A stretch of 64,000 nt of DNA from Pengzhenrongella sicca (lineage in GTDB: Bacteria > Actinomycetota > Actinomycetes > Actinomycetales > Cellulomonadaceae): contig NZ_CP071868.1 in the NCBI RefSeq assembly GCF_017569225.1, positions 186,001-250,000 on the forward strand, written 5' to 3'. Positions 59,945 to 64,000 of this stretch are shown here, one piece after another. Positions within the stretch are counted from its first letter, which is position 1, and each line of letters opens with the position of its first letter. The notes under the pieces are model-generated. The model was not told where the DNA came from. It did no database searches and saw only the letters and a list, made by a program, of their open reading frames with translations. Position numbers and translations under genes: made by a program.

Positions 59945-60877
59945 ATGGGGACGCAGGGGCTTCGGTTCGGGATCGTGCTGCTGCCGCAGGACAGGTGGCC
60001 CCTGGCCCGGGAGAAGTGGCGGCGGGCGGAGGAGTACGGCTTCGACCACGCCTGGACCTACGACCACCTCGCCTGGCGTTCGCTCGCCGACGAGCCGTGG
60101 TTCGCCACCGTTCCACTGCTCGCGGCCGCCGCCGCGGTGACCGAGCGCATCGGGCTCGGCACCTGGGTCGCGAGCCCGAACTTCCGCCACCCCGTGCCGT
60201 TCGCGAAGGACGTCATGGGGCTCGACGACGTGAGCGAGGGGCGCCTGCTCCTGGGCCTGGGCGCCGGCGGGGCTGGCTTCGACGCCGAGGTCACCGGCCC
60301 CGCGCCGACGCCGCGCGAGCGCTCGCGGCGCTTCGCCGAATTCGCCGAGCTGCTCGACGAGCTGCTCACCCACCCCGTGACCACCCGCGTCGGGGAGTTC
60401 TACGAGGCCCACGAGGCCCGCATGATCCCGGGCTGCGTGCGCCAGCCCCGCGTCCCCTTCGTCATGGCCGCCAACGGCCCGCGCGCGATGGCGCTCGCGG
60501 CGCGGTTCGGGCAGGGCTGGGGGACGTTCGGGCCCTCGTTCCCGGGCGAGGAGTCGCCCGACCTGTCGCCCGCGCAGGCTCAGGAGCGCTGGTGGGACGG
60601 GCTCGCGGCCATGACCGCGACGTTCGACGACGCCGCGCGCGCGGCGGGCCGGGACCCGGCGTCCATCGACCGGTACCTCAGCATCGACGGCGCGCCCGTC
60701 TTCTCGCTCGAGTCCTACGCCACCCTGGCCGAGGGCGCGGAGCGCGCGGCCGCGCTCGGCTTCACCGACGTCGTCGTGCACTGGCCACGGGCCGAGGGCA
60801 TCTACGCCGGGTCCGAGGCCGTCCTCGAGGAGGTCGCGGCGCGCCTGCCCGAGCTCCGCGCGACCGCCCCGCGCTAA
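59945..60877 (+). CDS. LLM class flavin-dependent oxidoreductase
   Basis: A 310-residue luciferase-like TIM-barrel oxidoreductase: GIVLLPQDRWPLAREKWRRA, DHAWTYDHLAWRS, RIGLGTWVASPNFRHPV, GRLLLGLGAGGAGFD and VPFVMAANGPRAMALAARF. It may use FMN or F420. The last 30 residues are variable. It ends in a heptanucleotide repeat that contains its stop codon. Confidence 0.9.
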   Translation: MGTQGLRFGIVLLPQDRWPLAREKWRRAEEYGFDHAWTYDHLAWRSLADEPWFATVPLLAAAAAVTERIGLGTWVASPNFRHPVPFAKDVMGLDDVSEGRLLLGLGAGGAGFDAEVTGPAPTPRERSRRFAEFAELLDELLTHPVTTRVGEFYEAHEARMIPGCVRQPRVPFVMAANGPRAMALAARFGQGWGTFGPSFPGEESPDLSPAQAQERWWDGLAAMTATFDDAARAAGRDPASIDRYLSIDGAPVFSLESYATLAEGAERAAALGFTDVVVHWPRAEGIYAGSEAVLEEVAARLPELRATAPR

Positions 60878-60921
60878 CGGCTAACGGCTAACGGCTGACG
60901 GCTGACGGCTGACGCCTGACG
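60873..60921 (+). repeat. Seven tandem copies of a 7-bp repeat across the LLM gene stop
   Basis: GCTAACG three times, GCTGACG three times, then CCTGACG, contiguous from 60873 to 60921. Every unit contains TAA or TGA. Because seven is not a multiple of three, successive units put stops in all frames. The gene's stop is the TAA of the first unit. Confidence 0.95.
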
Positions 60922-60937
60922 GCCGGACTGCTCACCG

Positions 60938-61064
60938 CTCGCGACCGCGAGTGTGGGCGTTCGGCTGTCAGACGCTTGAGTGTGGGCGTCTTGCGGGTCC
61001 GGGGCGATCGAAGGGGACCGATTGCCCACACTCGGGCCGGTGGGGACCGATTGACCGCACTCGC
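60938..61064. terminator. Duplicated-arm inverted repeat between LLM and galE (convergent)
   Basis: GAGTGTGGGCGT occurs at 60949-60960 and 60978-60989. Its complement-type arm GCCCACACTC lies at 61024-61033 within GGGGACCGATTG (61013-61024), a direct repeat that recurs at 61042-61053 followed by a diverged CGCACTC arm. A CTCGCG/CGCGAG stem is at 60938-60951. Alternative hairpins of either orientation could form. It is a likely bidirectional terminator. Confidence 0.5.
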
Positions 61065-61068
61065 GCCG

Positions 61069-62037
61069 CTACGCAGCCGTGCGGGCCTGGCGGGCTGCCC
61101 AGGCGCTCGCGACCATCTCGTGCAGCGTGTGCCGCATCGTCCAGCCGAGGTCGCGCGCGGCGAGCTCGCCCGAGGTCACGATGCGGTCGGGGTCGCCCGG
61201 GCGGCGGGCGGCGATCTCCGGCTCGAACGCGATGCCGGTCACCTCGGCCATCGCGGTCATGATCTCCCGCACGGACACGCCGTCGCCGCTGCCCAGGTTG
61301 TAGACGCGCTCCAACGGCTCGCCCGCCGCGAGCGCCTGCGCGGCCGCGACGTGCGCGAGCGCGAGGTCGGCGACGTGCACGTAGTCGCGCACGCAGGTCC
61401 CGTCTGGGGTGTCGTAGTCGGTGCCGTTGATGCGCGGGGTGCGGCCCGTCGTGAGCGCGTCCAGGACCATCGGGAAGAGGTTGTGCGGGCTGGTGTCGGG
61501 CAGGTCGGGCGTGCCCGAGCCGACGACGTTGAAGTAGCGCAGCGACGTGTGCCGCAGGCCGACGGCGCGGCCCTGGTCGCGCAGCATCCACTCGTCGATG
61601 AGCTTGCTCTCGCCGTAGGGCGACTCGGGCTGAGTCGGGGTGGACTCGGTGACGAGGTCGGTGCGGGGCGTGCCGTACACCGCGGCGCTCGAGGAGAAGA
61701 CGATGGCGTCGACGCCCTCGGTGGCCATGGCCTCGAGCACGGACAGCGTGCCGGTCACGTTCTGCTGGTACGTGTGCAGCGGCCGGGTGACGCTCACGCC
61801 CGCGTACTTGAACCCCGCGACGTGGATCACTCCGGACACCTGGTGCTCGGCGAGCACCTGCCGCACGAGGCCGGTGTCGAGGATCGAGCCGCGCACCAGC
61901 GGCACGTCCGCGGGGACGAAGCCCGCGTGGCCGCTGGACAGGTCGTCCAGGACCACGGTCTCCAGCCCCACCTCGACCAGTGCGCGCACCACGTGCGACC
62001 CGATGTACCCCGCCCCGCCAGTTACCAGCCACGTCAT
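61069..62037 (-). CDS. galE: UDP-glucose 4-epimerase
   Basis: A 322-residue extended SDR. NAD-binding GGAGYIGSH at 7-15, SSSAAVYG at 115-122 and catalytic Y141/K145 in YGESK are intact; RYFNVVG and GDGTCVRDYVHV-type motifs (DGTCVRDYVHVADLA) follow. It interconverts UDP-glucose and UDP-galactose and could feed the surface polysaccharide genes. It is convergent with the LLM gene and divergent from crtE. Confidence 0.94.
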   Translation of the reverse strand: MTWLVTGGAGYIGSHVVRALVEVGLETVVLDDLSSGHAGFVPADVPLVRGSILDTGLVRQVLAEHQVSGVIHVAGFKYAGVSVTRPLHTYQQNVTGTLSVLEAMATEGVDAIVFSSSAAVYGTPRTDLVTESTPTQPESPYGESKLIDEWMLRDQGRAVGLRHTSLRYFNVVGSGTPDLPDTSPHNLFPMVLDALTTGRTPRINGTDYDTPDGTCVRDYVHVADLALAHVAAAQALAAGEPLERVYNLGSGDGVSVREIMTAMAEVTGIAFEPEIAARRPGDPDRIVTSGELAARDLGWTMRHTLHEMVASAWAARQARTAA

Positions 62038-62082
62038 GCCGCGAGCCTACCGACCGGCGCGAGTCACCTCGCTATCCGTGGA

Positions 62083-62102
62083 ATGCTCAGTATGCTGAGT
62101 AT
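62083..62102. promoter_or_regulatory. 20-bp palindromic operator candidate before crtE
   Basis: ATGCTCAGTATGCTGAGTAT is a near-perfect inverted repeat with the core CTCAG-TATG-CTGAG. It lies 23 nt before ATG 62126 and includes TATGCT, which may be the -10. It could be a MarR- or MerR-type operator for the carotenoid operon. No matching regulator gene is inside the window. Confidence 0.6.
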
Positions 62103-62125
62103 CAACGAAGGACCGGGGGGCAGGC

Positions 62126-63328
62126 ATGGTCAAGATCGCACGTTCGGCGGCGTGGCCCGGGGCCACCACGGGGCTTGCCGAGCCCCGCCCGACCGGCGCC
62201 CAGCGCACCGCGCTCCGCACCGGGGGGCCGGAGCTCGCCGACCGCGACGCGACCGACTACCCGGCCCCGAACTCGCTCGCGGCGCAGATCGAGCGCGGGC
62301 TCGAGCAGGTCGCGCAGGCCCTGGACGCGCACCTGCGGTCCGGGCGCGAGGGCGCCGAGCTGATCGCCCCCGGCTACGGCGCGCTCTGGAGCGCGCTCGC
62401 CGACCAGGTCGGCGGCGGCAAGCTGCTGCGGCCGCGGTTGACGCTCGCGGCCTACCTCGGGCTCGGCGGGTCCGACGTCGCCGGGGTGGCCCCGGTCGCC
62501 GCGGCCCAGGAGCTGCTCCACACCGCGATGGTCGTGCACGACGACGTGCTCGACCACGACGAGACGCGGCGGGGACGCCCCAACCTCGCCGGGACCCGCC
62601 GCGCGGAGCTGACCGCGGCCGGGGTGACGGGCAAGGCCGCCGAGGACCAGGTGCTCGCCGCCGCGCTCCTGGGCGGCGACCTCGCGCTCACGGGCGCGTT
62701 CGACCTCATCGCCCACGCGCCGCTCGCCCCCGAGCTGCGGATCGGCGCGATCGAGCTGCTGGTGCGCAGCGTGACCACCACGATCGGCGGCGAGGTGCTC
62801 GACGTCGCGGCGCAGCTCGCGGCGCCCACCAACATCGACGCGCTCCTGATCGCCGAGCTCAAGACTGCGGCCTACAGCTGCACGGGCCCGCTCGCGGTCG
62901 GCGCGCTGCTCGCCGGCGCCGACGACCGCACGCGCGCGCAGCTCGAGCGGCTGGGCGTCGCGCTCGGCGTGGCGTTCCAGCTCATCGACGACGAGCTCGG
63001 CGTGTTCGGCGACCCCGCCGCGACCGGCAAGTCCGTCCTGTCCGACCTCCGCGAGGGCAAGCGCACCGAGCTCCTGCGGCTGGCCTACCTCGCCGCCGAC
63101 GCCGACGGCCGGGCGGTGCTCGACCGGTACGTCGGCGACCCCGGGCTCGAGGCCGACGGCGCGGCGCGGGTCCGGGCGGTCATCGTGGGCAGCGGGGCGC
63201 TCGAGCGCACCCGCGCGGTCGCGGCCGGCGCGGCGCGCACGGCCCGGGAGATCGCGTGGCAGCTGCCCGCCCCGCTCGCCGCCTACCTGCGCGACCTGAT
63301 CGACCAGCTCGCGGGCAGGGACTGCTGA
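62126..63328 (+). CDS. crtE: Polyprenyl (geranylgeranyl) diphosphate synthase
   Basis: A 400-residue trans-prenyltransferase that extends allylic diphosphates with IPP. The first aspartate-rich motif is DDVLDHDETRRGRP starting at D139. The second is DDELGVFGD at 288-296. GGGKLLRPRL at 97-106 binds IPP. A 50-residue disordered N-terminus is unusual. It is coupled to phytoene synthase by a TGATG overlap, so GGPP for carotenoids is the probable product; chain length is inferred from context only. Confidence 0.92.
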   Translation: MVKIARSAAWPGATTGLAEPRPTGAQRTALRTGGPELADRDATDYPAPNSLAAQIERGLEQVAQALDAHLRSGREGAELIAPGYGALWSALADQVGGGKLLRPRLTLAAYLGLGGSDVAGVAPVAAAQELLHTAMVVHDDVLDHDETRRGRPNLAGTRRAELTAAGVTGKAAEDQVLAAALLGGDLALTGAFDLIAHAPLAPELRIGAIELLVRSVTTTIGGEVLDVAAQLAAPTNIDALLIAELKTAAYSCTGPLAVGALLAGADDRTRAQLERLGVALGVAFQLIDDELGVFGDPAATGKSVLSDLREGKRTELLRLAYLAADADGRAVLDRYVGDPGLEADGAARVRAVIVGSGALERTRAVAAGAARTAREIAWQLPAPLAAYLRDLIDQLAGRDC

Positions 63329-64000
63329 TGGCGGGCCTGACCGGGCTGGCGCTCTACGACGAGACCGCCGCGCGCGTGAGCCGCGCGGTGCTGGCCGAGT
63401 ACTCGACGTCGTTCGGGCTCGGCACACGCCTGCTCGGGGCGCGCGGGCGGCGGGGGATCGAGGCCGTCTACGCGTTGGTGCGGATCGCCGACGAGATCGT
63501 GGACACCCGTGGCGGCGCCGACGCCGGCGCGCTGCTCGACGAGCTCGAGGAGCAGACGGCGCGCGCGCTGGAGTCCGGCTACTCGACGAACCTCGTCGTG
63601 CACTCGTTCGCGCGCACCGCGCGGCGGACCGGAATCGGCGCGGCCGAGCTCGACCCGTTCTTCGCCTCGATGCGGACGGATCTCACGGTGCGGGTGCACG
63701 ACCAAGCCAGCTACGAGCGCTACGTCTACGGCTCCGCCGAGGTGATCGGGCTGATGTGCCTGGCCGTCTTCCTCGACTCCGCGGCGCGCCCGGGGGTGCC
63801 CGCCCGCCGGCCGGACGCGCGCCTGCGCGCCGGCGCGCGCGCCCTCGGCGCGGCGTTCCAGAAGATCAACTTCCTGCGTGACCTCGGCGCCGACTACGGC
63901 GACCTCGGGCGCAGCTACTTCCCCGGCGTCACCCCCGAGACCCTCGACCAGCCGGCCGTCGACGCGATCCTCGCGGAGATCGCCGCCGACGTCGCGACCG
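63328..64000 (+). CDS. crtB: Phytoene synthase, 3'-truncated by the window
   Basis: The N-terminal 224 residues of a squalene/phytoene synthase that condenses two GGPP. YSTSFGLGTRLL, VRIADEIVDT (first Asp motif), YVYGSAEVIGLMCL and LGAAFQKINFLRDLGADYGD (second Asp motif) are present; the frame is open at the window end. ATG 63328 shares a base with the crtE stop. Desaturase or cyclase genes probably follow. Confidence 0.93.
   Translation, partial: MAGLTGLALYDETAARVSRAVLAEYSTSFGLGTRLLGARGRRGIEAVYALVRIADEIVDTRGGADAGALLDELEEQTARALESGYSTNLVVHSFARTARRTGIGAAELDPFFASMRTDLTVRVHDQASYERYVYGSAEVIGLMCLAVFLDSAARPGVPARRPDARLRAGARALGAAFQKINFLRDLGADYGDLGRSYFPGVTPETLDQPAVDAILAEIAADVAT

Overview
The window is high-GC DNA (roughly three quarters G+C by eye) with frequent GTG starts, many 1-4 nt stop/start overlaps, and marker genes such as bldC, a DUF3073 protein, GTP-type PEP carboxykinase, a 13E12/DUF222-HNH gene and SAM-IV riboswitch architecture. 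This points to an actinobacterium. The mix of genes suggests a Cellulomonas-like member of the Micrococcales, but that genus-level guess is an inference.

Layout. 1-1459: 3' part of pckG. 1530-7807: purine genes (a fused purD-purC, then purS-purQ) interrupted by an amidohydrolase and a zinc alcohol dehydrogenase. 7844-12380: a sulfur locus in which a rhodanese-metZ operon and a cysteine-desulfurase-like/serine-acetyltransferase-like pair diverge. Their shared intergenic region carries what looks like a SAM-I riboswitch on the minus strand and a SAM-IV riboswitch on the plus strand. 12357-19883: a fatty-acid/acyl-CoA locus. Thiolase, FabG4-like reductase, MaoC-like hydratase and a pentapeptide-repeat protein are divergent from a TetR regulator and an acyl-CoA dehydrogenase/oxidase, with a palindromic operator candidate at the TetR start. 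19928-37922: a cell-surface polysaccharide cluster with a pyruvyl transferase, a flippase, eight glycosyltransferases, two paralogous exported beta-helix proteins, a Wzz-like protein and an O-antigen-ligase/polymerase-like protein. A DUF222-HNH element bounded by a perfect 14-bp inverted repeat sits inside it. 37973-45500: a sugar catabolic operon (LacI regulator, ABC binding protein, two permeases, glucoamylase-like secreted enzyme, GH13 enzyme).

45650-53878: purL, cutC, rsgA, an SCP-like gene, a small membrane protein, purF and purM. Together with the first block these supply most steps of de novo IMP synthesis; purN, purK/E, purB and purH are not in the window. 53936-58990: DUF3073, bldC, an Ada-AlkA fusion plus ogt (alkylation repair), an EamA transporter, DUF3618 and Holin-X-type membrane proteins. 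59124-59463: a tRNA-Glu/Asp/Phe cluster on the minus strand. 59577-64000: a zincin-like metallopeptidase, an LLM flavin oxidoreductase, galE, and the start of a carotenoid operon (crtE, partial crtB).

Non-coding structure is unusually rich. A composite palindromic intergenic element occurs twice in opposite orientations (3795-3996 and 49953-50192). At least four genes have short tandem duplications that straddle and multiply the stop codon. Several intergenic regions hold hairpins or operator-like palindromes. No CRISPR array, rRNA, insertion-sequence transposase or recognisable defence system was seen.
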